Below are positions 36,643 through 48,996 of a DNA stretch of 64,000 nt, piece after piece. Location: contig RWJK01001912.1 in the NCBI GenBank assembly GCA_004335835.1, forward strand, positions 1 through 64,000, written 5' to 3'. Source of the stretch: Scenedesmus sp. ARA3. Lineage: Eukaryota > Chlorophyta > Chlorophyceae > Sphaeropleales > Scenedesmaceae. Both the position numbers and the translations under genes were made by a program. Each line of letters begins with the position of its first letter. Position 1 is the stretch's first letter. Under the pieces are notes generated by a model. The model was not told where the DNA came from. It worked only from the letters and a program-made list of their open reading frames with translations, and did no database searches.

Positions 36643-39600
36643 TCATCCTGCAAAGCCCAGCACTTCGGCTGTGAACGTGCGTGCATCCACGTACTCAGGA
36701 AGCGTGTCCTCAGGCTGCTCTGCCCCAGTCAGTATCTGCAGCGCCTGCAGCAGCTCCTCTTGGCTCATCGCCTCCCCGCCCTGCTGCAGCAGCTCCAGCA
36801 GCCGATGCGAGGACAGCACCCCTGCAGTGCAGCACGCACGACAGATGAGCAGATGCGCAAGAGCCTCACTCTTTTGCTTGCCAACATGCTGCAGGTGCGC
36901 ATGCGCGTGTGTGTGTAAACATGAACTATTGAATTGCATTGCCAGCACAAAGGGCTTCGCGCATAGTCTCTGCTTACTCACCAGCAGCTGTGCCAGCGCC
37001 CAGAGTGCTGAAGGCCTGCTCTAAAAGCTGCAGGCTCACTTCTGCCACTGGCCGATGGTTGACATATAGGCACAGGAACGTGTCAAAGTCAATGCCGTCA
37101 GGCATGGCAACCTGCCAGCTCTTCTGCACATCCTGCTGCTGCTGCACTTGCCCTGCTGCTGCATCTGCTTGCTTGAGCCTGCTGGTGCTCGCACTGCCAG
37201 TCTGGCTTCCAGCCTGAGACCCTGCTGCTGCTGCAACAGAACCCGGTTGTGCCTCAGGCTTGACGCCGCTGCTGCTAATGGCTGCCTCGTCGTCAGGCAC
37301 CATTGCTGCTAGGAATGCTACATGCGCCATGAGGCTGTCTATGTCTGCATTGGACGGGTAGTGGCCTGCTGCGCGCATGAGATGTGGCAGGAGAGACACC
37401 GGCACGCGACCTGCAGTGTTGCAGCAGCAGCATAGTTACCCCAGTTGCAAGGATGCCAGGCGACAGCAGCGCCAGCCAGGCGAACAGCGTTGCTTCGCTG
37501 CTGCGTTGGCTTCTGTGACTGTCAACAGGCCGCGTATCAAAGGACTAAAAGAAAGCTGTGGGCATGTATCCACATGAACAGTTGCCACTGCATGATCATG
37601 CATCTGCATCTGCACACCTGTGATGTCGTACGCCCCTGCTGTGTCCTGAGGCTGCGCCAACAGCTGCGCATAGCAGAAGTAGTCACGCAGCTCCTCAAGC
37701 AGCGCAGGCTCCCCCACCAGGTGCGCCCACTTGGATGCTGCTGCTGCTGCTGCGCTGCTGCTGCCAAAGCTGGCCTGCCTGCTGGGCGGTGGCCCCAGCG
37801 CTGCTGTGTTGACATCCCAGACATTGAGGATGCCGTGTTCACCTGCAAACATGTGCAGCGGCAAACACCGAGCAGCAGCTGTTGCTGCAAACCCCCAAAC
37901 GCCAGTGAGAGCTGCAGTTCAGTGCTTTTCGCTACGCAGCCTGCTTTGAACACAAAACCGATGCTACACATGCACTACTGCATTGCTTGCAACCCTATCC
38001 TGCAACACCTATCACAGGACGCAGCACAACGCGCTGCTGCAACCTCACACTCACCCAGTGTGACAAGCTTTCTGCCATCAAAGCTGAGTGCCAGGCCCTT
38101 CACCTCCCCAGGGTGTGCAATCACGCCCATGCTGTGCTGCGGGTCACCATCTAGCGGCCACACTATGAGCCCCACCACCTGCTCCGCTGTGCTGTATGCC
38201 AGCCAAGCGCCGCCATCTGTGACCGACCTGCAGCCAGCACACGGCAGCATGCATGCAGACAGACGGTGACGGCTCACCATGCACAAGCAGGCTGCGAGGT
38301 TGCCGATCAAATTCATAGACGGTCCCATAGTGCAAGTGCTAGTGGCGCAGATATTCAGGCACTTTGGGCACAGGGTATGTGCGGAGAGCTGTAGCTGGCT
38401 GCATACCTGAACGGCAGCAGCTTGGTGATGGGGCCGCCGAAGGTCGGGCCCAGGTAGGTAGCGCTGGCTGCCTTTGCATCAGGGTTGTAGGCCTTGATCT
38501 TGAAGGCATCGTCTGCACAAGTAAAAGGGACACCAATTCGCATGAGCGCTAAGCACTGCATCCGGACTACCAGCTCAGCTGCAACTGCATAGCACTGCAG
38601 GCATACGCCATGTAACATTCAGCTGAAGAAGTTGGCATCATCAAGTGCCCTAGCACGCCCTGCAAGCCCTTATCTCCTTCCAGCCAGGTCTCACCCGCCA
38701 CCAGCAGCAGCGTGTCCATGCTGGCGTGGCTGTAGTACGGCATTGGCGGCGCAAAGCACATGGAGCAGGGCGTGCCTGCGCCACCTGGTGCCACCACATC
38801 CAGCACAGCAAGAGCGCGCAGGCCTGCATTTGCTGCGTCTGCTGCTGCCAGATTGTACTCCAGCAGCCGCCTGTCAGCACCCAAGCTGAATAGTCGTGTT
38901 TGGCCTGACGGGGCCTCGCCAAAGTGCAGCCCAACAACCTCCTCTGCAGGAAGACAAGCAGCAGCAGGCACCGGATGAGGCTGTTGGCACCTCACTGTAA
39001 GCTTTGAGCTGTGTGGTGTTTCTGGTGGCTGCGAACACACTTCCCTGAGCAGTGCAGCGCAGCTGCATGCACGTGCTGTCTGCCACTACGCCCAAATATC
39101 AACAGCAGGCCAGCTACAACAGCAACATATACTTATGTTCTCTCCACACAACAGCACGACCATGCTGGCAGCACTCACTGTGGTGTGCCCTGAACTTGCC
39201 CACCAAGTCCCACTTGAGGAAGGTGCCCTTGTAGGGCAGGAAGCCGTACAGCAGCACCTGGCCTGAGCCATCAGCCGCAGCAATGTAGCGCCCACTGGAC
39301 GATACGCTCACCCTGCAAGGATGCAGCAAACGAAGAGCATGGCATGCAGGGTCAATCCCACAGCCACGGGCACAAGGGCAGCGCGGTCCACACAGGAAAC
39401 AACTGCCACCAGACATCCGCAGCATAGCGTCTACAGCGCTGCTTGCAGGAAATGCTCAGGACACCTTTCCCACCTGGTGATTGGCTGCCGTGTGTTTTTC
39501 AGCACCACCACCTCCTCCAGCGTGTCCCCCTTGAGCACCAGCAGCTGCCCCCCAGCACACCCCAGCACCACAAAACCACCATCCCGCGCAAGCGCCAGCC

Positions 39601-42168
39601 GCGCCGCCTTCACATCCTGCCCCAGCTGCCGCTGCGCCAAGCACTGCCTGCTGGCCAAGTCCCAGCGCAGTAGCTGCCCACTGTCTGCATCAAGCAACAG
39701 GAGCTCTGGCCGCAGCGGGTGCGCTGCGATGTCTGTGATGGAGCAGGCAGGGGCCTCCAGCAGCAGCTCTGCGCCTGAGGGGTTGTCTGGGTCGGTGCTG
39801 TTGAAGGACTCTGATGACACACTCAGCAGCTTGCCAGTGAGGGTGGACACCATGAAGTCAGGCGCAGCAAGCCTGCACATGCAGCAAGCCGGTGTTTTGG
39901 CCATGAGGCAGCTGCTATGCAACTGCTGTGACTGATGATTCCGGCACAGCAACTACAAGCACAACTAACTGCAACACGTGCTTTGAGCCGCACTTGGCAG
40001 CAGTGCTGTGCATCTGCCTTTGCAGTGACCTGCGTACCTGTGCATCTGCATCACTGCCTGCGGCCGCTGCTGGCCCTTGGTGGCGAAGCTGACGCAGCCG
40101 ACAGGCCCGGCATCCAGCTCCTCAAACCAGGCACACATGCGCAGCATGCTGTCAAAGAAGCGCACCAGGCCGTCAGCAGCACCTGGCACAGCAGCAGTGT
40201 GGAAGTACTGTCAGCAACAGGACGAAGCTGTCCTCCCCGAATATGAATCTGCCTGCTCCAAGTAATCTCCGCTGTGATAGTAAGAGCGGGCAACCCACAG
40301 AGTGCCTGCACGGGTGCTGGATGCTGGCAGCTGGCGGCCTGCCACTTTGACGCATCAGCTGCAGCCGCACCTGTGACAACAAAGCCGCCAATGCAGCTGA
40401 GGTGGTGGATGGCAGCACCATGCAGCCGCATGACCTTGATGGCGCGCCGGTCTGTGGCGCGCGTGCCCGTCTGCGCTGACATGCCTTGCTCATCCCACAC
40501 CACCACATCGCCATCTGCTGTGCTGGTGAGCGCCTGCAGGCACCAGATTGTAACAGAGCACCAGATTGTGACAGAGCAGGCAGGGCAATGTTGCTGCTGC
40601 CCATGTCGAAACCCTTGATGGGGTGCACAGTGTAATGAATGTACATGAATATGGGCTGCAGCTGTCGCTTGCTGTGATGTAAGCACCGCCCAGCTGGAGC
40701 CGGTAACACTGCTCAAGCTGCAGCTCCAGGCCCCTTGCTGCTTTTGCTCATACATTTCCCACTCCTGCGACATTTGCAGCAGTCCTCAGATCTTACCTGA
40801 GTGGTGCCTGGCACAAACACAGACGCCACAAAGTCCCCTACATCTTGATGGAAGTCGCCAGCTCTAAGTGGCGGTGAGTAGTAGCTGATCAAGCTGCTGC
40901 CGGGCAGTTGGCTGCGCCAGAAGTAAGCTCTGCGCTTGCCGTTTGTCAGCAGTTCACTGGGGTCATCTGGGTTGTAGCAGATGCGGCTCTGCCCGTCGCC
41001 TGCAGGAATGGGCGTGGTGGCTGAGGGCTGCAAGCTGCTGCTGCCAGGGCTGGCGGTCAGTGGCCGCAGGTCCCATAATGACAGCTACGAGCAGTTTGGT
41101 AACGGCGTAGGTTTATTCTTGGCTGTGTTTTGCCAGGGCTTTAGAATAAATCATGGTACCACTGTGCTTCCAATGACAGTTGTTTGATGCCTGACGAGTG
41201 CACGGCATTGTGAGCTACTTGCAGGCGAAGATTCTGCGTCACGGATGCAAATCATGGTCCATACCATTTCAGCTCACCTCCTGCACACCGCTGCTGCTGT
41301 CCACAGCGCTGAGCGTCGCCATTTGACTGGCATCTGGCGATAGCGCCACTGCTGATACCCCAGCTGCATGCGGTCGCTGCAGTGTGCGAGTCGGCTGCCC
41401 GGTGGCTGGGTCCCAAAACACCAGCAGAGAGTCCTGCAAGAAAAGTGTGCGCTACTTATGTTGATAACACTACTGCACTTTGCACATCAGAAAAGTCATG
41501 AGCTCACAGGCACTGCTGAGATGGTGATGCAGTCTGAATCATACAATACAAGTGGCCCAGGCACCACAGAATGTGTCAGCTCTGCTCTGCTGCGTGCGCT
41601 GCCATCATGCCCGCCGCAGCTGTTGCTTGTTTTGTTGTCATAATGCCAGTATGGACACTCCCAGTTGTTGCGGCTTCCCATCACACGGTGCATACCTTGC
41701 CCGCATCAGCAGACACCAGCAGCGACCTGTCCTCTGAAGCAGCCAGGCATGTGATGGCACTGCAATGGCCCTGCAATGCACAGAATTGAAGTCAGGATCC
41801 GCACTCCTCAATTCATTTGCTGTGCTACCACAACAGAGACAGTGATAGGCTGACCTACAGCTTGTCACGGTGAGCATACATGGTGTGTTCAACACTGCAT
41901 AGCTGGTATGCTGTACCTGCAGGAATGTCTGTGTCCTGGTGCGCTTGTCATAGATGACTGCAGTGTGGGCCGCAGCATACACTACTCTATCGTTGTGCTC
42001 ATCTGACAGGTTGATGATGTTGCATGGCACGTTGGACAGCCCATACACCCATTGAAGACTCTGCAAGCAGCACAGCAGTGCGGGGCGCTGAGCCAACTTC
42101 ACTTATGCCTTTCAACACAAGCTGCACGGCAGGCCATCACTTGCCAGAGCCTGAGTTTCGTCCGCCAT
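36643..42168 (-). CDS. CFAP251: CFAP251 (WDR66), radial spoke/CSC axonemal protein
   Basis: CFAP251 is part of the calmodulin- and spoke-associated complex at the base of radial spokes in motile cilia (family knowledge). Fifteen exons: 42145-42168, 41917-42060, 41696-41770, 41278-41433, 40797-41084, 40371-40533, 40038-40182, 39474-39872, 39179-39312, 38695-38943, 38407-38512, 38055-38227, 37618-37842, 36982-37410, 36643-36821; 962 residues. WD40 repeats fill about 10-700 (SLQWVYGLSN, CLAASEDRSLLVSADAG, LLVFWDPATGQPTRTL, GDVVVWDEQG). The C-terminal part has ELRDYFCYAQL, PHLMRAAGHYPSNADID, FDTFLCLYVNHRP and MSQEELLQAL, all with counterparts in human WDR66, including its EF-hand-like end. Exon 1 is only eight codons and needs a GC donor (CTG|GCAAGT). 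The gene is head-to-head with another ciliary gene,402 bp away. Confidence 0.95.
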
Positions 42169-42570
42169 GTCCTTGAAACTTAGCTCAACCAGCTATTCAC
42201 ATGGTTCGGGTAGGGGCAAGTACGGCTATGCTGTTCACACGTCCAGCAGGTGACCAGCTTCAAGCATGTGCCGGTCAAGCAACGAACTTCCACAGTTGCG
42301 TTTCATAAGTTGAACTCTGCGTTTGCGTGACCGTTAACCATGCTCATCGTGCACAGGATCGGCTTAGGGTTTCGACAGAACTGATTTGACTGTCACAAGT
42401 GGTGTCGCTCGCCCAGTTCAAGACAATCCATGACGTCTGAAACACATCATGATGCCGAAGTTATTGTATCTGCTGTCAAGAAGACCACAGACACACAACA
42501 GCACCGCTGCTGAGCAGCACTGACATGAGTGACCGGCAATAGCAGAACATGACGTAAAGACGGCCCCAAC
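42169..42570. promoter_or_regulatory. Bidirectional region between two ciliary genes
   Basis: 402 bp separates the divergent starts of CFAP251 and the ZMYND12-like gene. Two TGACGT strings (about 42431 and 42550) match a bZIP-type core, but such six-base matches occur by chance. Shared control of the pair is inferred from orientation and function. Confidence 0.5.
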
Positions 42571-45043
42571 ATGGCGAACTTGATCACTTATACGGTGCTT
42601 ACACTAGGGGAATGCAAACTACACCAGCTGCACACAGGCAATGGCAAGGTGTGCACATCAGCAGCATCTAGGCAACACCAACCTACTGCTGATAAGCATT
42701 CCAATCCAGGTCTTCATAATCTGTGTTATACACATCTCTGCTGCAGTTCTTTGTCATGGGAGAAGTGGCAGTGCAGCTCTTCCAGGAAACGCCAACATCA
42801 TTCTTGCAGGTGCGCACGTTGGCTAGCAGCAGTGGTGGCACACACTTTATTTTGTGCATGTGCCTTGCGTCTGCGTCGCTTGCTGACACAGGCCAAGTTG
42901 GAGGCTGTCACCAGTGGTGCTTACACACCAGCAACTGGCCGATTCCCACGCTAGTCGCAACAAGTACGTATCTGCTGCCTTGCTGCAGGAGCTGCGCAAG
43001 GGCAAGTACAACAGGACAAACAGCAGCGCACCAGATGTGCTGCACACAATCGTGCAGCTTGGACTGCAGGTGGAGGGCACAGCCAGCCACACTGGTGTCA
43101 CACTGCTGCCACCGCCTACAGTAGAAGCACTGCTAATAGACCGGCGGCGGCATGAGCTTGTGCAGTCCTTCAAACTGGCTATGCTCAAGCTGGCGTCTCA
43201 GGCAAGCATGCAGCGCAGCAGCAGCAACAGTGACCACCGCAACAACAGCACTTGGCAGCTGGAAGGGGGCCACACAGCAATAGCATTGCCTGCGGTGCGG
43301 CTGGATACTGTGGAATGGCAGCGGCAGGACAGCCAGCAGCTGGCAGCAGCACAAGAACGTAATGTCCGCAGCTATGTCCATGCCATGGGCTCGCCAACAG
43401 CAGAAGCTGCAGTTCAGCACTGACAGTAGTATTGTGCCATGCTGCTATTGCACGCAGGAAGCAGCGCGGCTGATGGCTGCTGGCGACTACGAGGCAGCGC
43501 TGCCGGTTGCGATGGAGTCAGTCGCTTTAGGAGAGCAGCTGTTCAAGCCACAGCCAGCCCTGCAGCTGTTCCCACTGTACTTGCTGGCAGCACAGGTGCG
43601 TGCTGCAGAGCATGCACAGCAGTGCAACAATGTATGACCAACCAACTTATCTTATGTAGTTCAGCAGCTGGCTGGTCATCAATGCTGCTGCCGGTGACGT
43701 TGCCTGTGTAGTGCTCCAGCATCAGTCAGGACCTGCAAGCATGCACAAACAGAGTTTGCTGCCTGGCGTGTTGACTCTTCAGCTGCTGCTTACCGCGTGT
43801 GCATGCTGGTGTTGCAGGCAAACCTCGGCCTGCGGCGTGCAGTGCAGTGTGAGAAGTGCCTGGCGCTGGGGAGCATGCTGGCCATGAAGGAGCCCAACAT
43901 GACCACCAATGTCATGCGCAGCCAGCTCAGCAGGTTGTACGGCCAGCTGTATGCCTTCCAGGTGGGTGGCGAGCACAGGGACATGCATCAGCAATGTGGA
44001 GCCAATGCAGCTGCGGCAAGCACCATCATGAGCACAAGCAGCCGGCCGCGCTCATCATTCACGACTCTACCTCGTTGCAGCTTGCTGCACATCTCAAGCT
44101 GTGTGTGCTGTTGTTTCCTGCTGTTCCTGCTGCACTGTGGCACTGCAGAGCAAGGCAGATGAGGCACTGCGGGCGTTTGCCGAGGATGTATACTACTGCG
44201 CCATAGAATACGGCCCGCAGGACGCACGCACCAGCCTAGGTTACTACAACCTAGCAAAGGTGAGGCAGCCACATCACAGCCAATCATGGTCAAACAGACT
44301 CTTGGAAATACTGAGCACTGCAACTCTCAATACCGGGTCCATGACAATACGCGCCTGAACATGAGCTATGCTACTGCACGGCATCTGCTCAGCGCCGCAA
44401 CCTGCCCTTCCTGCTGCCGCAGGTGCTGCAGTCCACGGGCGAGGTGCAGGGCGCGCTGTCCTGCGCCGACATGGTGGTGTCCATCTGGTCGGCCTGCCTG
44501 TCGCGCAGCGTGCTGGGGCTGCAGGAGGATGGTCAGCCGCTGCCGCCTGGCGCGCCCACGGAGCTGCCTGTGGGGCGGCTGCAGCTGGTGGAGGTGGCGC
44601 AGATGCTGCAGGTGCGCGAACGAGATGGTTGTCACAGCACAAGTTGCTTTGTGCCTGGGGCCAGCAGGAGAAGAGGGGTGAAATTGCGCATCTGAGTGCT
44701 TGTCGCGGCAGCTGAAGCTTGAGGGATGGGAAGCTGCCCACAGTCCAGGTCAGATGCTAGGAACGCAATATGCAGCAGCTGACAGCCTGATTGCTGTTTG
44801 TTTTGTTGCGTGCTGCAGGATATATGCAAGCTGCGAGCTGACACACTGGGACAGCAGCACCCTGACGTTGCAGCAGCTCACACAGCAGCAGGCCTTGCAC
44901 TGGCTGAGCTAGGCGACAGCGACAGGGCCATGCAGGAGCTGCAGGCAGCAAAGAGCCTGCTACGCCAAGCAGCTGGGGCAAAGCAGCAGCTGCAGCTAGT
45001 AGAGCAGGCAGAGAAGCACGTATCATGCAGCGGAGGTCGGTAG
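42571..45043 (+). CDS. ZMYND12-like TPR protein (ciliary)
   Basis: Eight exons: 42571-42648, 42747-42809, 42989-43201, 43458-43595, 43818-43961, 44149-44259, 44423-44611, 44819-45043; 386 residues, phase 0 throughout. Residues from about 90 follow ZMYND12: ARLMAAGDYEAALPVAMES, LFPLYLLAAQANLGL, EDVYYCAIEYGPQDARTSLG, YYNLAK, MVVSIW, ending in TPR-like helices. ZMYND12 is linked to TTC29 in sperm flagella (family knowledge). The animal protein begins with a MYND zinc finger; here no Cys/His finger is seen. Residues 1-90 instead read as a compact unknown domain (VLTLGECKLHQL, KFFVMGEVAVQLFQETPTSF). Exon 3 ends with a GC donor (CAG|GCAAGC). The N-terminal two exons are the less certain part. Divergent from CFAP251. 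Confidence 0.82.
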
Positions 45044-45783
45044 CGCACAGACAGGTACCAAGCTTTATTTCGGCAATGTCTTTGCTTTGCGACTGGCTTG
45101 AGGGCCACAGCTCGGTGAATGGTGCATGAAAGGGTGTTGAGGAGCTCAGCTAGTAGCCCCTGCCCCAGTTGATAATGAGGTTGCTGACAGCACGCCTCGG
45201 TACAGGTGGTGAGGTCTGGAATCAACCCTGCCAAGCTGCAAAGCTTTCTTACGCATCTCCATATTGGGTTCAGCTGGTCTGGGCAGACTGGAACCCTTGG
45301 TTGCCCGTGCAGGGCAATACATTGGACTCTGCCTGGCGATTTCCCCCTGTGCTGCAGGCCAGCCAAGCATTCAGGTGTAGCATGCTACTAAGACACGGCT
45401 GGCAATACGAAGAGTTCAGGATTGACTGTAGTCAGATGTGCTGTGAGTTCTCTGGCCATGTCAATGAGCAGCACACTTGCTGACAACAGGCTGTGCCAAT
45501 CCCGTACCACTGCTGTCGTTGACACCTCGCCAGCACCCACTATTGAAAAGAAACATACATTTACTGTTCATGTCACTGCGGGTGCCATGGTTTGGGCACA
45601 AAGTTCAGCATCATTACCACAGTACTGTTATTGGCTTCAACCCCTGAATTTGAATCAACCAGGGTTCCGGGCATTTCGCTAGCCCCTTTCCAACAGGCTG
45701 CTGAAGGACCATTACAACCGCTTGGTGTCTATACAGTAGCAAAGGCTCGCTCAAAACGCTGTTGGTCACGTTCAAGGCAGCCG
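45044..45783. other. Intergenic, ZMYND12-like 3' end to BTB gene
   Basis: No supported gene. On the minus strand a possible terminal exon (about 45152-45220) ends in AVSNLIINWGRGY and stop after a TTCCAG acceptor, but I find no upstream exon. The promoter of the BTB gene should lie in the right half. The BTB frame is open upstream to 45592, so its start could be earlier. Confidence 0.4.
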
Positions 45784-47602
45784 ATGGAGTCCTTCGCCCG
45801 GCACTTCCGCCAGGAATCAATAGCGGACGTAGATCTGGTTATCAGGGCCTCGGGCACATCTGAGGATGCTGCTTCAGAACCTCAGCGCGCCAGGGGCTCT
45901 GCTTCAGCAGCTGCAGCGGACACAGCAGCAGGGGACCAGCTGCAGCTGGCTGTTCTCCCTGCTCACAAGATCATCCTGTTCAACAGCGAGTACTTTGAGG
46001 CACAGGTATGTGCCAGGACCCTTGTCAGCACGCGATGGCTGTGTTATCAGTCTGCCCTTCGTGGTGCTGCCTGTGTTGACAAACCCAGCGTCACAAGCTA
46101 CTGCTGCTGACTTCTTGTGGATGGCAGCATTTGCATTCAAGTTTTGCAACTCCAGCACAGTATGTGGCGCTTGCAGAATGCACAGGCGTATCTTACTCAC
46201 CACCATTCCCTCAGCATTTATGGGTGGCTGACACAACCAATGCCGTGTCTGCTGCTGCACAGGCACGGCATTGGCAGCAGAGCTCACAGGCACCTTCAGC
46301 CACCTCCAAGAAAAGGAGAGGCAGGGCTAGCAGCAGCACGCCTGGCGGCCGGCCTGTTCTGCACTTGACCGTCGACAGTGCAGAGCAGCTGCCAGCAGCA
46401 GAGGCAGTCATTGCAGTCATGTACGGCGTACCAGACGCAGTGAGCAGCCTGGAGCAGCAGCAGCTGGTGCATGCAGTGGTGATTGCGGACATGGTGGGTG
46501 CACAGGCGGCAGCCCAGCAGGCAGTACATGCCCTAGAAACAGCAGCGCAGGCGCAAGCAGGCCTGTCTGCAGTAGCATTAGAGGCGCTGGTGGCGCTGAC
46601 AGCATGGCCCGCCTGCCTGCTGCAGCTGCTGCCTACCATCATGCAGCACGCGCCCTGCTGCAAGATCAGCGATGCTGACGTCAAAACAGTACAGGCAGCA
46701 GACAGCGGCAGCAGAATACAGCAGCTGCTGCTTGCAGTGTTTGGCGACTTGGAGGCAGTGTGGACTGACGCACAGCTGAAAACGCTGCTGCTGGACCTGC
46801 CGCTGCCAGCAGCGCAGCTGCTGCTCAGCTCAGACCAGCTGCGTGTGGCATCAGAGGACACCGTGCTGTTGACTGCGCAGCAGTATGTCGCAAAGCAGCT
46901 TGACGCGCGGCAGCTTCAGCGCAGCAAAGCAGCACTGGCGCCCCTAGTGCGCGCGCCGCAGCTGTCAATGTTCGCTCTGTCTAGCATCGTGCTGCTCGGA
47001 GATTTCAGCAAGCACTTGCTGGCAGCTTACAGCTCGCCGCTGCGAGCGCTGGCCTCTCTGCGGCGTGTTGTTGCGGCAGATGCAGAGGGGTTCTGTGATC
47101 ATGTGGGCATGATACCCTCTGCACCGTCTAGCTGGCGGCTGGGCCCCCGCCGGACCGTGCAGCTGGCTGATGGTGTGCGGCTGGAGTGGCGGCTGCCAGT
47201 GGAGCAGCTGAGGCAAGCCTGCAGGGACAGCTTCGCACATAAGACATCGTCTGCGGTGGCAGCAACCCTCCTGTCTGCGGCGCAGAGTGGAAGATGGCTG
47301 CGGCATGCCGCCTGGCTGCCTGCGGCGGCGTAGTAGTGCATTTGCTTGCGGGTGCTGTAAGTGTGCCGAAAGGCATATTTGCTAAGTACAGCTACACATC
47401 GACGTGTGGTGAGCTGGTGCTCTGCCATGAGAGCCAGGAGCTGATGGGCCATAAGCGCCATGCTGTCTGCTGCAATCTCAGTGATGCTGCAGGGCTGCAG
47501 CCCATGGCCGATGATGGCTGGGATGAGGCAGCTTGGGCTGCTGCTGGCCTGCCCACAAGTGGGGACATGCTGCTGCGGCTGCAGGTGCACAGCGTGGAGT
47601 GA
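45784..47602 (+). CDS. BTB/BACK-type protein, apparent frameshift
   Basis: Exon 1 is 45784-46005 (MESFARHFRQESIADVDLVI ... AHKIILFNSEYFEAQ), a BTB fold start; exon 2 opens at 46263 in phase 0 and completes the BTB (LHLTVDSAEQ, VIAVMYGV), then a BACK-like helical region. BTB-BACK proteins are usually substrate adaptors of CUL3 ubiquitin ligases (family knowledge). The frame stops at 47333, yet the +2 frame from about 47294 to the TGA at 47600-47602 continues in the same protein style (AKYSYTSTCGELVLCHES, DDGWDEAAWAAAGLPTSGDM, LRLQVHSV), like the beta-rich C-terminal part of algal members. No short intron with usable borders explains the switch, so a one-base indel within a GGC-rich stretch at 47300-47335 is likely, either real or from assembly. 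A TGTAA at 47809-47813 may be the poly(A) signal. Confidence 0.75.
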
Positions 47603-48467
47603 TGGGTGGCAATGAGCAGATTGCAGGATCGGTGCTGAGGCTGGCTGCCGTGGCTGCAATTGGCATGGCTGCTGTGTGGCTACAGCTGTACAACATTCGT
47701 CCGCATCAATTGTTTACTGGTTATTGGGTGTGACACGCATTTTGCTTTGGGATATTGTGGCATTGTCTACACCCCTGTGAGAATGAATTCACAACAGAGG
47801 GCTGTTGCTGTAAAGTTGCTGTAGCTGCATGAGACAGATATGACAGCAGCTCCAATGTTTCCTTAATCATTTGAGCATGCGAACACATGTGCAGTGCAGT
47901 GGTGCGGTCTGTGCCGCTCCATCATTCGTTTTGTTGTTAGGACTGGCATGCACACGACTACTACGCTTTGTAAGCAGCTGCACAACACAGCATTTCGTGT
48001 TTGTGTGCAGCACGCCAAGTACACCCTTGCTTTTTTTACACCCTTGCTAGGGTTTGATGCATTGGACTCGAGCAGTACAGGGCCATTGCAACAGTTCTTG
48101 ACAGAGACTTTGCATATGACATGTAAGTTGTCGCAATCAGGCACCACACCATCAAAGTCAGGTTGATTGTTTGTTGTTGTCATTGTATCATGGCTGGGCT
48201 GGTAGCCTGCTGCAGCCTGCTGCTCACTGAGCTGAGCTGACAGTGCCGTGGCACTATCATTCAAACAGCGCTTGTCTAGAGGTGCGCATCGGACACCGGT
48301 TCACTGTTCGTGTCACACAGCGGCCTGTATGCTGTCACAGCCCAGTGGGCATCACCGGCGTGGACCATCATATGCTTGATTGGTACATGCGCTTGACTCA
48401 GTCAGGCTCAAACATCAAACTGTGCACCATCATGCATGTAACCCCTTTTTGTTATAACACCTGCGCA
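47603..48467. other. Intergenic between convergent BTB and MFS genes
   Basis: The two flanking genes converge, so this should be mainly 3' UTR and spacer. A minus frame at 47863-48260 begins with ATG (MNDSATALSAQLSEQQAAA) and is fairly balanced at first, but turns Cys-rich and has no recognised family. I do not call it. Confidence 0.45.
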
Positions 48468-48948
48468 TTACACGGCCAACCTGTCATCTGGTGCAGCCAC
48501 ACAGCCCTGCAAATGGCGCTGCAGATCAGGCCCGCTGTCTTTTGATGCCAGCTCAGCATACTTCTGCTGCCGCCACTGCGCCCTGCTGGCAGCCGGCAGT
48601 GACACCCCATTGCTGCCACATGCACTGCCGCTTGGCGCTAAAGCCCGCCTCAGCTTGCCGATCACTGCACGCCATGACGGTTCCTCCTGCTGCTGCCGGC
48701 TAGCCTGTCCTTGGCTGTTGCTGTCACGACTGCTTTGCTGTCCGAAACCACTCATGCGTGCATCAATCTGTTCTGCCACCACACACAGCAGCCAGCCTGC
48801 CAGCACGATGCCCGCGCTCAGCGCAAACATGGCCTGCCCGCCGTGCCGTTGCTTCAGCAGGCCGCCTATGAGCGCCCCCAGGCCCTGGCCCACGCCAAAG
48901 TAGAGGCCTTGAAAGATGCCCTGCAGGGTGCAGCAGCAGAATGAGAAC

Positions 48949-48996
<48 letters not shown>

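Noticed and set aside
39321..39935. 204-codon plus frame over CFAP251
   Set aside because: Complement of WD-repeat exons 8 and 9; no protein features.
46211..46861. 216-codon minus frame opposite the BTB gene
   Set aside because: It is antisense to exon 2, whose frame carries BTB/BACK features; the minus frame is only Ser/Ala/Cys-rich.
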